Below are positions 42,631-50,357 of a stretch of DNA of 64,000 bases, piece after piece. Position 1 is the stretch's first letter. Every line of letters starts with the position of its first letter. The notes beneath the pieces were generated by a model that saw only the letters and a program-made list of their open reading frames with translations, had not been told where the DNA came from and made no database searches. The DNA is from an uncultured Collinsella sp. (lineage in GTDB: Bacteria; Actinomycetota; Coriobacteriia; Coriobacteriales; Coriobacteriaceae), in NCBI GenBank assembly GCA_900541015.1, contig UQIB01000011.1:1-64000 (forward strand). Reading direction: 5' to 3'. The translations under genes were made by a program, and so were the position numbers.

Positions 42631-42959
42631 TTAACCCGCCGTTTGCACGTCCGGCTCCAGATGGAACTCGTACTCCGGCTCCATCATCTTCTTCCGGATC
42701 TTTTCGTAGCGCCCGTCGTCGAGCTGCTCGCGCATGAGCGACGTCCTGTCCCCGACGCGTGCGGCCTCGCGCAGCCATCTGAACCACATCAGGCAGCTGT
42801 GGAGCCTGCGGGTCGATACGCCCTTGAACCTCTCGAGGAAGTGGCCGAGCGAACCCTGCGCTTCAGCATCCTCTGGACCGTGTCCCGCTCGTACCCAGTG
42901 AGCCTGCCGTGGGTCCTCGGGACCGCCCTCGCGGCGCCCTTCCCGCCCTTTCCGGACAT
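42631..42959 (-). pseudogene. IS1595-like transposase remnant
   Basis: On the minus strand, 42855 to 42631 encodes 74 residues (GSLGHFLERFKGVSTRRL, then HSCLMWFRWLREAARVG) resembling the C-terminal end of IS1595/ISXO2-type transposases, where F-x-G-V-(A/S)-T...WF-W is conserved. Upstream in another frame, ATG 42959 with GGAGG begins MSGKGGKGAARAVPRTHGRL, probably the original start, so a large internal deletion and a frame change separate the two parts. Catalytic residues are gone. It lies inside the island behind the adhesin and may be a relic of how the island moved. The family call rests on one motif region. Confidence 0.5.
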
Positions 42960-43081
42960 GGCGTCCTCCGATCTCCCGGGGCCGGCCGATCCGGCCCTCA
43001 GGGTATCGGATTCCCAAATTTATCCGTATATGTGCGGATGAATGCGGGAGGCGTTCGGATGAAGTTGTATTCAAGGAAAGA

Positions 43082-43100
43082 GACTGACCCTTTGTCGCAT
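43082..43100. repeat. Right half of the split class I palindrome
   Basis: GACTGACCCTTTGTCGCAT, complementary to the left half at 34125-34137. It marks the right boundary of the adhesin island. Confidence 0.8.
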
Positions 43101-43297
43101 TCCGTGCGGGTTATATGCAGGTATGCCTGCGCACGCTATCATGTATGGGTTAGACCGCAACTATGTACCTCATACGCGAAGGGATGCGCATGTATCTGAA
43201 GATCGACATGTTCTAGCTGGGCTTACCCCCGCAGTGGCGCCGCGCGCCCCATCAACTCTGCCGATTTTCGCCTTCACGCACATAAAGGAGTCCCGCC
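43101..43297 (+). other. prfA leader region
   Basis: About 200 bp between the island boundary and prfA. It contains a possible eight-codon upstream reading frame (43190-43216) and an AAGGAG ribosome-binding site just before prfA. No strong promoter match was found. Confidence 0.5.
43190..43216 (+). CDS. Possible eight-codon upstream ORF ending in UAG
   Basis: ATG at 43190 follows GAAGGG at six-base spacing and encodes MYLKIDMF before TAG, 81 bp ahead of the release factor 1 gene. RF1 reads UAG, so the stop of this ORF could in principle sense RF1 level. There is no direct evidence of translation and it may be chance. Confidence 0.25.
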   Translation: MYLKIDMF

Positions 43298-44365
43298 ATG
43301 CGCGACAAGCTCGAAAAGATCATTAAGGCCTACGAGGAGCTCGAGAAGAAGCTATCTGACCCGGCCGTCGCCTCCGATATCAAGGAGTTCACGCGTCTCA
43401 ACAAGGAGTACGCGCACCAGTCCGACCTCATTGCCGCCTCGCGCGAGTACATCGGCGCGCTCGATGACATCGAGGCTGCCAAGGAAATGCTGCACGATAC
43501 CACCGATGCCGATGAGAAGGAGATGCTCCAGATGGACATCTCCGAGAATGAGGCCAAGCTCCCCCAGCTCGAGGAAGACATCAAGTACATGCTCATCCCG
43601 AGCGACCCCAACGACGACAAGAACACCATCGTCGAGATCCGCTCCGCCGCCGGTGGCGACGAGGCGGCCATCTTTGCCGGCGACCTGTACAAGATGTATC
43701 AGCGCTTTTGCGAGTCGCGCGGCTGGAAGACCACCGTGCTCGACTCCAGCCCCAGCGAGGCCGGCGGCTTTAAGTCCATTGAGTTCAAGGTCGAGGGCGA
43801 CCGCGTTTACTCCGTTATGAAGTACGAGTCCGGCGTGCACCGCGTTCAGCGCGTCCCCAAGACCGAGTCCCAGGGCCGCATTCAGACCTCCACGGCTACC
43901 GTCGCCGTACTTCCCGAGGCTGAGGAAATCGACGTCCAGATCAACCAGTCCGACCTGCGCATCGACACCTACTGCGCTTCGGGCCCTGGCGGTCAGTGCG
44001 TTAACACCACTTATTCCGCCGTGCGCATCACCCACCTGCCCACCAACACCGTGGTGCAGTCGCAGGAGCAGCGTTCCCAGATCCAGAACCGCGAAGTCTG
44101 CATGCAGATGCTGCGCGCCCGTCTGTACGAGATGGAGCTCGAGAAGCAGCAGGCAGAGCTTGGTGCCGAGCGTCAGAGCCAGATCGGCCATGGCAACCGT
44201 TCCGAGAAGATCCGTACCTACAACCAGCCCCAGGACCGCGTGACCGATCACCGCATCGGTTTCAACTCCACCTACAACGGCGTCCTTCTGGGCGATCAGC
44301 TCGGCACCGTCATCGAGGCACTCGCCGCCGCCGAGCGTGCCGAGAAGCTGGCACAGGCTGTGTAG
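43298..44365 (+). CDS. prfA: Peptide chain release factor 1
   Basis: A 355-residue RF1 that ends translation at UAA and UAG. The codon-reading region is VPKTESQGRIQTST, with PKT in the place of the PxT tripeptide of RF1. The peptidyl-hydrolysis GGQ lies in SGPGGQCVNTTYSAVRITH; most RF1s read GGQHVN here, so Cys replaces His next to the GGQ. Length and order are normal. ATG at 43298 follows AAGGAG. The usual partner prmC, which methylates the GGQ glutamine, is 1.4 kb downstream beyond a repeat and an IS200-like insertion. Confidence 0.96.
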   Translation: MRDKLEKIIKAYEELEKKLSDPAVASDIKEFTRLNKEYAHQSDLIAASREYIGALDDIEAAKEMLHDTTDADEKEMLQMDISENEAKLPQLEEDIKYMLIPSDPNDDKNTIVEIRSAAGGDEAAIFAGDLYKMYQRFCESRGWKTTVLDSSPSEAGGFKSIEFKVEGDRVYSVMKYESGVHRVQRVPKTESQGRIQTSTATVAVLPEAEEIDVQINQSDLRIDTYCASGPGGQCVNTTYSAVRITHLPTNTVVQSQEQRSQIQNREVCMQMLRARLYEMELEKQQAELGAERQSQIGHGNRSEKIRTYNQPQDRVTDHRIGFNSTYNGVLLGDQLGTVIEALAAAERAEKLAQAV

Positions 44366-44478
44366 GTTCCGCCGTTCTACCGAACGGCGGACCAGCCGAC
44401 GCTGCGCGGGCCGCATTTGGACAATCTGACGTTCAACTTCAAGGGCGCGACCAGAAGGTCAGCGCCCTTTCGTTTTCA
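44366..44478 (+). repeat. Structured intergenic element C, 5' part
   Basis: Begins at the base after the prfA stop. Stem 1 pairs GTTCCGCCG with CGGCGGACC. Outer-stem 5' strand GCGGGCCGCATTTGGACAA spans 44406-44424, and the inner hairpin is at 44441-44469 (apical GACC-AGAA-GGTC) running into TTTCGTTTTC. Its outer-stem 3' strand is at 45234-45253, beyond the IS200-like element. Confidence 0.75.
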
Positions 44479-45226
44479 AGACTTTAGTCTGCTGGCCGCG
44501 CAGCGGCCAGCTTTAAACCACCCGCTACGCGGGTGGAGACGAACGGCTTTACAAAGCCACCCCTCCGACCGATATTGACGATTGTTCAGGCCGTCAAGAA
44601 TTCGAGTCGAAGGGGTGGTCGCCATGGCCCAGAAGGCCTACAGCCTTTCCCACACGAAGTGGATGTGCAAGTACCACATCGTGTTCACGCCGAAGTATAG
44701 GCGCAAAGTGATCTACAACCAAATCAGGAGCGACATAGGGGAGATCCTCAGGAAGCTGTGCGAGTACAAGGGGATCGAGATAATCGAGGGGCACCTGATG
44801 CCCGACCACGTGCACGTGCTGCTGGCGATCCCGCCGAAGTACAGCGTCGCGAGCGTCATGGGCTACCTGAAGGGGAAGAGCTCGCTGATGATATTCGACA
44901 GGCACGCCAACCTCAAGTACAAGTTCGGCAACAGGAAGTTCTGGGCGGAGGGCTACTACGTGTCCGCCGTCGGCCTTAACGAGGCGACGATCGCCAAGTA
45001 CATCAGGGAGCAGGAGTCCCACGACATCGCGCTGGACAAGCTGAGCGTGAAGGAGTACGAGGACCCCTTCAAGAGGGGGTGATCCCGCCGGTTCGACCGG
45101 CGCGCCACGGGTCAAGATGCACTAGGCCTGGACGAAGTCCGGGCCCGCGCCTTTAGACGCGAGCCCGGGGCCCGTGGGTTATACCCTAAGAGCAAACCAC
45201 CCTTTTTAAGGGTGGTTCTGATTTCA
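44479..45226 (+). mobile_element. IS200/IS605-family element inserted in element C
   Basis: 748 bp flanked by TTTCA on both sides; removing it restores the TTTCACGTCACCTTG linker found in element A. The left end holds a GCTGGCCGC/GCGGCCAGC hairpin (44491-44511) and a CCACCCGC/GCGGGTGG hairpin (44518-44536). The right end has AACCACCCTT/AAGGGTGGTT (45195-45217). Subterminal hairpins without inverted ends are typical of this family. Confidence 0.8.
44624..45082 (+). CDS. tnpA: IS200-like Y1 transposase TnpA
   Basis: A 152-residue single-strand DNA transposase. The HUH motif is in PDHVHVLLAIP and the catalytic tyrosine in the C-terminal helix ATIAKYIREQE, with KYRRKV and FTPKYRR near the N-terminus as in the family. 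The ATG at 44624 starts MAQKAYSLSHTKWMCKYHIV; longer in-frame starts have no ribosome site. Length is normal and no frameshift is seen, so the element may still be active. No tnpB companion is present, which fits IS200 rather than IS605. Confidence 0.93.
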   Translation: MAQKAYSLSHTKWMCKYHIVFTPKYRRKVIYNQIRSDIGEILRKLCEYKGIEIIEGHLMPDHVHVLLAIPPKYSVASVMGYLKGKSSLMIFDRHANLKYKFGNRKFWAEGYYVSAVGLNEATIAKYIREQESHDIALDKLSVKEYEDPFKRG

Positions 45227-45300
45227 CGTCACCTTGTCTCAAATGCGACCCGCTCGCTGGCATTGTCAAGACATCGGCGTTATCTTGGTTGGCACTTGAA
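45227..45300 (+). repeat. Structured intergenic element C, 3' part
   Basis: CGTCACC followed by TTGTCTCAAATGCGACCCGC (45234-45253), which pairs with 44406-44424 across the IS200-like element with one bulge and one mismatch. The tail (ACATCGGCG then TTGGCACTTG) matches the tail of element B near 60966-60990. Confidence 0.75.
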
Positions 45301-45386
45301 TGATCCCTTGGGGACGGAGGAAAACGGATCATTCTGCATCGATGCGGTGCCAGTGATCCGTTTTCCTCCGTCCCCTACGGATCATT
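45299..45386. repeat. Class II palindromic modules in inverted pair
   Basis: Two class II modules (45299-45333 and 45354-45386) face each other, each with TGATCC arms and GGGGACGGAGGAAAA core, forming a roughly 33-bp inverted repeat around a 20-nt centre. Confidence 0.8.
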
Positions 45387-45762
45387 TTGGGAAATTGCTA
45401 TGTTGGTTTATTTGGGCTGACTTGGTAGCCTATGGGCCATTTACCTGCTTAAAGCGTCGGTCGATTACCAAAATAATGCTCAAAAAATCGTCCAAGAAGT
45501 CGCGGGGCGATTTTTGATGGGTCGTGCGTCAAGCGATGTGGCAAGTTCTTGGTTAGATATTGGTCAGTTTTGGGCAACCTTGCCAAAAGCTTGACGAATG
45601 CAGATTTAGACGTCGACGAATGAACATTTTAGGCAGGTTCCAAGCAAAATTCTGGGCTGATTCTCGATAATCGCCTTCAATCGCCCCTTGCCATGCGCTG
45701 GCCTCGCGTACAATCTGCTCCGACATTCGCGCGCCGTCCGGCGCTTAAGAGGGGAGGGCCCC
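45387..45762 (+). other. AT-richer gap before prmC
   Basis: 376 bp with lower GC than the surroundings and no credible reading frame. An AAAAAATCG/CGATTTTT hairpin lies near 45480-45515. A possible prmC promoter is TTGCCA (45688) and TACAAT (45709-45714) with a short 15-bp spacer. Such a promoter would be needed because the gene is cut off from prfA. Confidence 0.4.
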
Positions 45763-47028
45763 ATGGCAAACGAGATCTGGACCATCAAGCGTTGTCTCGA
45801 GTGGACCAAGGAGTACCTGGCCGAGCGCGGCGAGGAGCACCCCCGTCTTTCTGCCGAGTGGCTGCTGTGCGCCGCCACGGGCCTGGCGCGCATTGACCTA
45901 TATATGCGTATGGACGAGACGCTTAACGCGGCCCAGCTCGAGACCATGCATGCGGCCGTTGTCCGCCGCGCTAAGGGCGAGCCGCTGCAATACATCACGG
46001 GCAGCACGCAGTTTCGCATGATCGACGTCGCGTGCGCCCCCGGTGTGCTCATTCCGCGCCCCGAGACCGAGATGCTCGTCGAGGAAGTCCTCAATTATCT
46101 GGATGCCGAGGTGCTGAGCCCCGAGGCTGCTGCCCGTCAGCGTGTTGAGCTGCCTTGGAACGATGAGGTCGAGGAGGCACGCAAGGCCGAGGCCGCGCTG
46201 GCAGACGAACGGGCGACCGCCGAGCGCCGTGCCGCTAACCTGACGGCTGCCGATGAGGCGGCGCTAGGCGGCGATGTACTGGGCAGCCGTGCCTATGCCG
46301 AGGAACTGGCCGACCGCGAGGCCGAGGAAGCCGCCGCGCAGGCAGCAGAAGCCGAAGCGGCAGAAGCAGAGGCCATGGAAACCCCCGAGCCCGAGCTCGA
46401 CGAATACGGCATCGCCATCGAGGGTGCCGGCCAGGAGACGGCTTCGGCTCAGGATGCCGCTGCGCCTGCCCCAGCCGAGCCCCGTATCGCCCGCGTTCTC
46501 GAGGTCGGCTGCGGCACGGGTTGCATCTCGCTCTCCCTTGCCTGGGAGCGCCGCGGCCACGTTACCTGCACCGCCACCGATATCGAGCCGCGCGCCATCG
46601 ATCTGGCCACCAAAAACCGCGACGCGCTCGGCCTCACGGCAGATGAGGTTGCCTTTAGTCTCACCAACCTGGTGAGCTCCATTCCCCGCGAAGAGTGGGG
46701 CACCTTCGACGTGCTCGTTTCCAACCCGCCCTACATCCCGACCGGCGTCATGCGCTCGCTGCCGCACGAGGTCAAGGACTTTGAGCCCGACTTGGCGCTC
46801 GAGGGCGGTGCCGACGGCCTGGACATCTTCCGCCGTCTGCTCAATGCGGCGCCTTACATGCTGCGCGCCGGCGGCCTGTTTGCCTGCGAGCTCTACGAGG
46901 GCGCCCTCGATGCCGCGGCCGAGCTCTGTCGCCAGGCAGGCCTTTCGGACGTGCGTATCGTCCACGACCTCACCGATCGTCCCCGCATCGTTCGAGCCAT
47001 CGTCACCGAGCCCAAACAGCGTATTTAA
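45763..47028 (+). CDS. prmC: PrmC/HemK release-factor glutamine methyltransferase with acidic insert
   Basis: A 421-residue enzyme that methylates the GGQ glutamine of RF1/RF2. The N-terminal helical domain (SAEWLLCAATGLAR, then GEPLQYITGSTQFRM) and RPETEMLVEE are normal. The SAM motif EVGCGTGCISLSL and catalytic SNPPYIPTG are intact. Between RPETEMLVEE and EVGCGTG there is a low-complexity insertion of about 125 residues rich in Glu and Ala, absent from ordinary PrmC (about 280 residues). ATG at 45763 follows GAGGGGAGG. Probably functional, with the insert as a flexible loop. Confidence 0.92.
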   Translation: MANEIWTIKRCLEWTKEYLAERGEEHPRLSAEWLLCAATGLARIDLYMRMDETLNAAQLETMHAAVVRRAKGEPLQYITGSTQFRMIDVACAPGVLIPRPETEMLVEEVLNYLDAEVLSPEAAARQRVELPWNDEVEEARKAEAALADERATAERRAANLTAADEAALGGDVLGSRAYAEELADREAEEAAAQAAEAEAAEAEAMETPEPELDEYGIAIEGAGQETASAQDAAAPAPAEPRIARVLEVGCGTGCISLSLAWERRGHVTCTATDIEPRAIDLATKNRDALGLTADEVAFSLTNLVSSIPREEWGTFDVLVSNPPYIPTGVMRSLPHEVKDFEPDLALEGGADGLDIFRRLLNAAPYMLRAGGLFACELYEGALDAAAELCRQAGLSDVRIVHDLTDRPRIVRAIVTEPKQRI

Positions 47029-47061
47029 GCTGAATAAATAGACATTTGCGCAAGTTTGTCC

Positions 47062-47097
47062 TTGCAATATACCGTAAAACTTCTACTATAGAAGGAG
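47062..47097 (+). promoter_or_regulatory. Promoter and operator of the toxin-antitoxin pair
   Basis: TTGCAA (47062-47067) and TACTAT (47084-47089) are spaced 16 bp. The -10 box lies inside the palindrome CTTCTA-CTA-TAGAAG (47080-47094), a likely operator for the antitoxin, and GAAGGAG follows as the ribosome site. Confidence 0.65.
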
Positions 47098-47103
47098 AAA
47101 GGT

Positions 47104-47499
47104 ATGTCAAATCAGCTGCATCGGTACCGTATCGTGCTTGATTACATTGAACCTTGGCTTGATGAGCAGGATGAAGCTACGCTGAAGCAGATTTATGCAG
47201 ACCTTTTGGTGCTCGAGAAGGAAGGTCCCAGCCTTGGTCGTCCGCTGGTTGACCGCGTAAAGGGCTCGAAGCTTCATCATTTAAAGGAGCTGAGAGTGAC
47301 GTCGTGTGGTGGGCAGGTGATTCGCATCCTCTTCGCCTTTGACCCCAAGCGCCAGGCGGTATTGCTATTGGCGGGTGATAAGTCGCGAGCGGGATCGTCA
47401 AGGGCAAAATGGAACGGTTGGTATGCGATCAACATTCCAAGGGCCGAGCAAATATACCGTCGCCACGTAAGGAGGCTCGATCGAGATGGAACTGCATGA
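47104..47499 (+). CDS. HigB/RelE-like toxin (Gp49-type)
   Basis: A 131-residue protein of the RelE/HigB ribonuclease superfamily. The typical core is seen in SKLHHLKELRVTSCGGQVIRILFAFDPKRQAVLLLAGDKS, given here in family order: a strand with K-x-L-R, then R-I-L-F, then L-L-x-G-x-x-K (segment boundaries at about residues 60, 78 and 92). By family it would cleave mRNA on the ribosome. ATG at 47104 after GAAGGAG. It overlaps the antitoxin gene by 14 bp, toxin first, as in higBA systems. Confidence 0.8.
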   Translation: MSNQLHRYRIVLDYIEPWLDEQDEATLKQIYADLLVLEKEGPSLGRPLVDRVKGSKLHHLKELRVTSCGGQVIRILFAFDPKRQAVLLLAGDKSRAGSSRAKWNGWYAINIPRAEQIYRRHVRRLDRDGTA

Positions 47500-47788
47500 G
47501 TATATGGAATCTCGCGGGATAACACGCGACTCCATTACCGCCGAGCAGGAGAGGACTCGCGATCGTATCGAAGCCTATAAGCTTGCTCAGATTCGCAGGT
47601 TAAAAGATCTAACACAGGCGTCGGTCGCCCAGTCGATGGGCGTTTCTCAAAAACGTGTATCCGAGCTCGAGCGTGGGGAGTTGGGTTCGATGAGGCTCGA
47701 CACGCTGAGCAGGTACGCAGAGAGCCTCGGCGGAAAACTGGTTGCAAGCATCGAGTTTCCCGATCGTACCGTTACGCTTGCGCGCTAA
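47486..47788 (+). CDS. HigA-like antitoxin (XRE helix-turn-helix)
   Basis: A 100-residue protein with a C-terminal XRE-type helix-turn-helix (LTQASVAQSMGVSQKRVSEL, about residues 46-65) preceded by a helical N-terminal region rich in Arg and Glu. It would bind the toxin and the palindrome at 47080 to repress the operon. ATG at 47486 lies inside the toxin gene with GGAGG about 14 bp upstream. Together with the toxin it forms a complete type II module. Confidence 0.85.
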   Translation: MELHEYMESRGITRDSITAEQERTRDRIEAYKLAQIRRLKDLTQASVAQSMGVSQKRVSELERGELGSMRLDTLSRYAESLGGKLVASIEFPDRTVTLAR

Positions 47789-47936
47789 AAATCTTCAATT
47801 AACCCCCTCACTTTCACCGACTACTAGAGCCGCTCACCAAACCAACATGCACTCTGGCCAAATAGGTTGAACGTTTCGTGCGAGAATGCCCCTCAGTAAA
47901 CTAACTTTCACCAGAGCGTAAGGGGCTGGCATACAC
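47789..47936 (+). other. Gap between antitoxin and TsaC genes
   Basis: 148 bp. GCCCCT near 47888 and AGGGGC near 47920 could pair, forming a weak stem just before the TsaC start; no T-run and no clear promoter. Confidence 0.3.
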
Positions 47937-48680
47937 ATGCAGACGGTCTATCGGGTATACGAGGGAACGCGCGAGCCGCATCGGCTCGCCGTCGAGCGCA
48001 CGGCCGAGGTGCTCGGCCGCGGCGGCCTGGCCTTGATCCCGACCGAGACCGTCTACGGTGTCGCCGTGGCAGTCAACGCCTTCTCGGACGCCGTGCTCCA
48101 AGATACAAGCGAATTCCCATCGTGGCCGCGCGATCCGCAGGCTGTCGTCAATGGCGCCGCGGTCCCTGCGCTCGGTACCGGCTACCGCCGCATCTTTACC
48201 CTCAAGCAGCGCAAGCTCACCCAAACGGTCGCCTGGCTGGTTGATAATGCCGAAGCACTCGACCTCTATGGCGTGGATATCCCCGAAGAGGCTCGCGTAC
48301 TCGCACGACGATGCTGGCCGGGGGCCCTGACTATTGTGGTCAAGGCGGCCCCCTGCGTGCCGACCTTTATGCGTGCCGCCGACGACACTGTGGCTCTTCG
48401 CGCGTCGGCCTCGCCTGTGGTCCAAGCGCTCATCCGCGCCTGCGGCAGCCCTCTTGCCTGCACCAGCGCTAACACGCATGGCGCGCCCGCGCCGGCAAGT
48501 TTTGTCACGGTGGAGGAGCGCATCCTGGAGGGGGTCGATGTGGCCGTCGACGCCGGTGAGACCCCGTGTCGCGACGCCTCGACCATCGTGTCGTTCCAGC
48601 ACGGCGGGCTCCAGATCCTGCGCCAAGGCGCACTTCCCGCATCAGAGATCGAGCGGGTCCTGTCCGACCCGATGCAATAG
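47937..48680 (+). CDS. tsaC: TsaC/Sua5/YrdC-family threonylcarbamoyl-AMP synthase
   Basis: A 247-residue enzyme that makes threonylcarbamoyl-AMP for the t6A37 modification of ANN-decoding tRNAs. Motifs are IPTETVYGVAV, the K-x-R substrate region in LKQRKLTQ, RCWPGALTIVVK, VALRASASP and the SxN motif CTSANTHGAPAP. An insert of about 40 residues between the first two motifs (residues 45-85) is longer than in E. coli TsaC (190 residues). Start ATG at 47937. Its glycerol kinase neighbour begins 13 bp downstream. Confidence 0.9.
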   Translation: MQTVYRVYEGTREPHRLAVERTAEVLGRGGLALIPTETVYGVAVAVNAFSDAVLQDTSEFPSWPRDPQAVVNGAAVPALGTGYRRIFTLKQRKLTQTVAWLVDNAEALDLYGVDIPEEARVLARRCWPGALTIVVKAAPCVPTFMRAADDTVALRASASPVVQALIRACGSPLACTSANTHGAPAPASFVTVEERILEGVDVAVDAGETPCRDASTIVSFQHGGLQILRQGALPASEIERVLSDPMQ

Positions 48681-48693
48681 AAAGGTGTAAGCG

Positions 48694-50235
48694 ATGTCGT
48701 TGAATCTGGGTAGCCTGGGCATGGAAGATGCCTCGTTTGACTTTGGCGGTTCCTACACCATGGCGCTCGACTGCGGCACCACCTCGGTACTTGCGACCAT
48801 CGTCGACGAGTACGGATGCATCGTCGCGCAGGCACGTCGCAGCGTCAAAACCAGCTTCCCACGTCCCGGTTGGGTAGAGCAAGACCCCATGACGGTCCTT
48901 GCCAGCCAGATCGCCGTCATGATGGAAGTCCAGTTTAAGAGCGGTATCCACTCCGACCGCATTGCCGCCATCGGCATCTCCAACCAGCGCGAGACCACGG
49001 TGGTCTGGGACCGCGTGAGCGGCCAGCCCATCTATAACGCCATCGTATGGCAGTGCCGCCGTACCGCGCCGGCAATCGACGCGTTAGTTGAACAGGGTTG
49101 CGAGGAGCTGGTGCGCTCCCGCACGGGACTCACGCTCGACCCGTATTTCTCGGCCTCCAAGGTGCAGTGGATTCTCGACAACGTCGACGGCGCACGCGAG
49201 AGCGCGGCGGCGGGCGACCTCATGTTTGGCACCATCGACACCTGGCTCATCTACAACCTCACCGGCGGCCAGGTCTTTGCCACCGACTACACCAATGCCA
49301 GCCGCACGGCACTCTTTAATATCCATACGCTCGATTGGGACGACGATCTACTGGCGCTCTTTGACGTTCCACGTTCCATGATGCCCGAGGTTCGTTGGAG
49401 CTCGGGCGACTACGGCCGCGTCGCGAGCGATATCATGACCAACATGCCACCCATCATGGGCGTGGCGGGCGACCAGCAGGCGTCGCTGTTCGGCCACTGC
49501 TGCTTCCATCCCGGCCAGACCAAAAACACCTATGGCACGGGTTGCTTTATGCTCATGAACACCGGCGACGAGGTCGTCGAATCCAAGAACGGTCTGGTCT
49601 CCACGATCGGTATCGCCGCGGACGGCAAGATCAGCTATGCACTCGAGGGCTCCATCTTTGCTGCCGGTTCCACCATGAACTGGCTTCGCAATAACATGGG
49701 CATCATCTCGAGCGTGAGCGAGTCGGCACAACTCGCCGCTTCGATTAACGACAACGAGGGCTGCTACTTCGTCCCCGCCTTTGCGGGTCTGGGCGCTCCC
49801 TGGTGGGACCCGCATGCCCGCGGTATCGTGTGCGGTCTGACCGGCGCCTCGAGCCGTGCGACCATCGTACGTGCCGCCTGCGAATCCATGGCATATCAGA
49901 GCTACGACGTGCTGCGCGCCATGGAGCAGGACGTGGGGCTTTCGATCGAGCGCCTGTCTGTCGATGGCGGTGCCTCGCGCAACGAGTTCATCATGCAATT
50001 CCAGGCCGACCTGCTGGATATCCCCGTGCTGCAATGCGAGACGGTGGAGACCACGGCAATCGGCGCCGCGTACTTGGCGGGTCTTGCCGTCGGCTATTGG
50101 GAAGACCTGGAAGAGCTGGAGCAAAATGCCCAGATCGTTAGGACCTTCCTTCCCCACATGTCCGCCGAACGCCGCGAGAGCAATCTCGCTGGTTGGCGTG
50201 ATGCCGTCAAGCGTTCGCTCAACACCGCTCAGTAG
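48694..50235 (+). CDS. glpK: Glycerol kinase
   Basis: A 513-residue FGGY-family kinase that phosphorylates glycerol to glycerol 3-phosphate. The ATP-binding segment is LDCGTTSVLATI (residues 26-37), with GISNQRETTVVWD, GTIDTWLIYNLTGG, GVAGDQQASLFGHCCF (FBP/EIIAGlc-region signature) and the C-terminal SVDGGASRNEFIMQF. An N-terminal extension of about 20 residues precedes the usual start of the fold. ATG at 48694 follows AAAGGTG. No glycerol facilitator gene is close. Confidence 0.94.
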   Translation: MSLNLGSLGMEDASFDFGGSYTMALDCGTTSVLATIVDEYGCIVAQARRSVKTSFPRPGWVEQDPMTVLASQIAVMMEVQFKSGIHSDRIAAIGISNQRETTVVWDRVSGQPIYNAIVWQCRRTAPAIDALVEQGCEELVRSRTGLTLDPYFSASKVQWILDNVDGARESAAAGDLMFGTIDTWLIYNLTGGQVFATDYTNASRTALFNIHTLDWDDDLLALFDVPRSMMPEVRWSSGDYGRVASDIMTNMPPIMGVAGDQQASLFGHCCFHPGQTKNTYGTGCFMLMNTGDEVVESKNGLVSTIGIAADGKISYALEGSIFAAGSTMNWLRNNMGIISSVSESAQLAASINDNEGCYFVPAFAGLGAPWWDPHARGIVCGLTGASSRATIVRAACESMAYQSYDVLRAMEQDVGLSIERLSVDGGASRNEFIMQFQADLLDIPVLQCETVETTAIGAAYLAGLAVGYWEDLEELEQNAQIVRTFLPHMSAERRESNLAGWRDAVKRSLNTAQ

Positions 50236-50357
50236 GGTTGCGACGACCTGCTCGATACAACAAACCGTTAAACTTATGCACGGCGCGCGGCAACAACGTC
50301 GCCATGCGCCTTGTCAGCAAGGCCATCTTCCGGCCGCAATGAAAGGGGCATCAACCC

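Larger units (their letters stand above)
34143..43087 (+). mobile_element. Inserted adhesin island (about 8.9 kb)
   Basis: The segment carries the giant adhesin gene and a transposase remnant and lies exactly between the two halves of a class I palindrome, bounded by the direct repeat GACTGA. Its removal would leave the M20 peptidase and prfA as ordinary neighbours about 220 bp apart. No integrase, intact transposase or terminal inverted repeats were found, so the mechanism is unknown; a six-base target duplication is the simplest reading. Confidence 0.65.

Noticed and set aside
34143..43087. Prophage or integrative conjugative element
   Set aside because: No integrase, relaxase, structural phage gene or tRNA attachment site; the segment is one adhesin gene plus a transposase relic.
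45212..45517. A 101-codon frame after the IS200-like element
   Set aside because: It spans element C's 3' strand and two class II palindromes, so its peptide is a by-product of repeats.
46085..46495. Frameshift or assembly error in prmC
   Set aside because: The insert is in frame, uses normal codons and joins two intact conserved blocks; treated as a real insertion.
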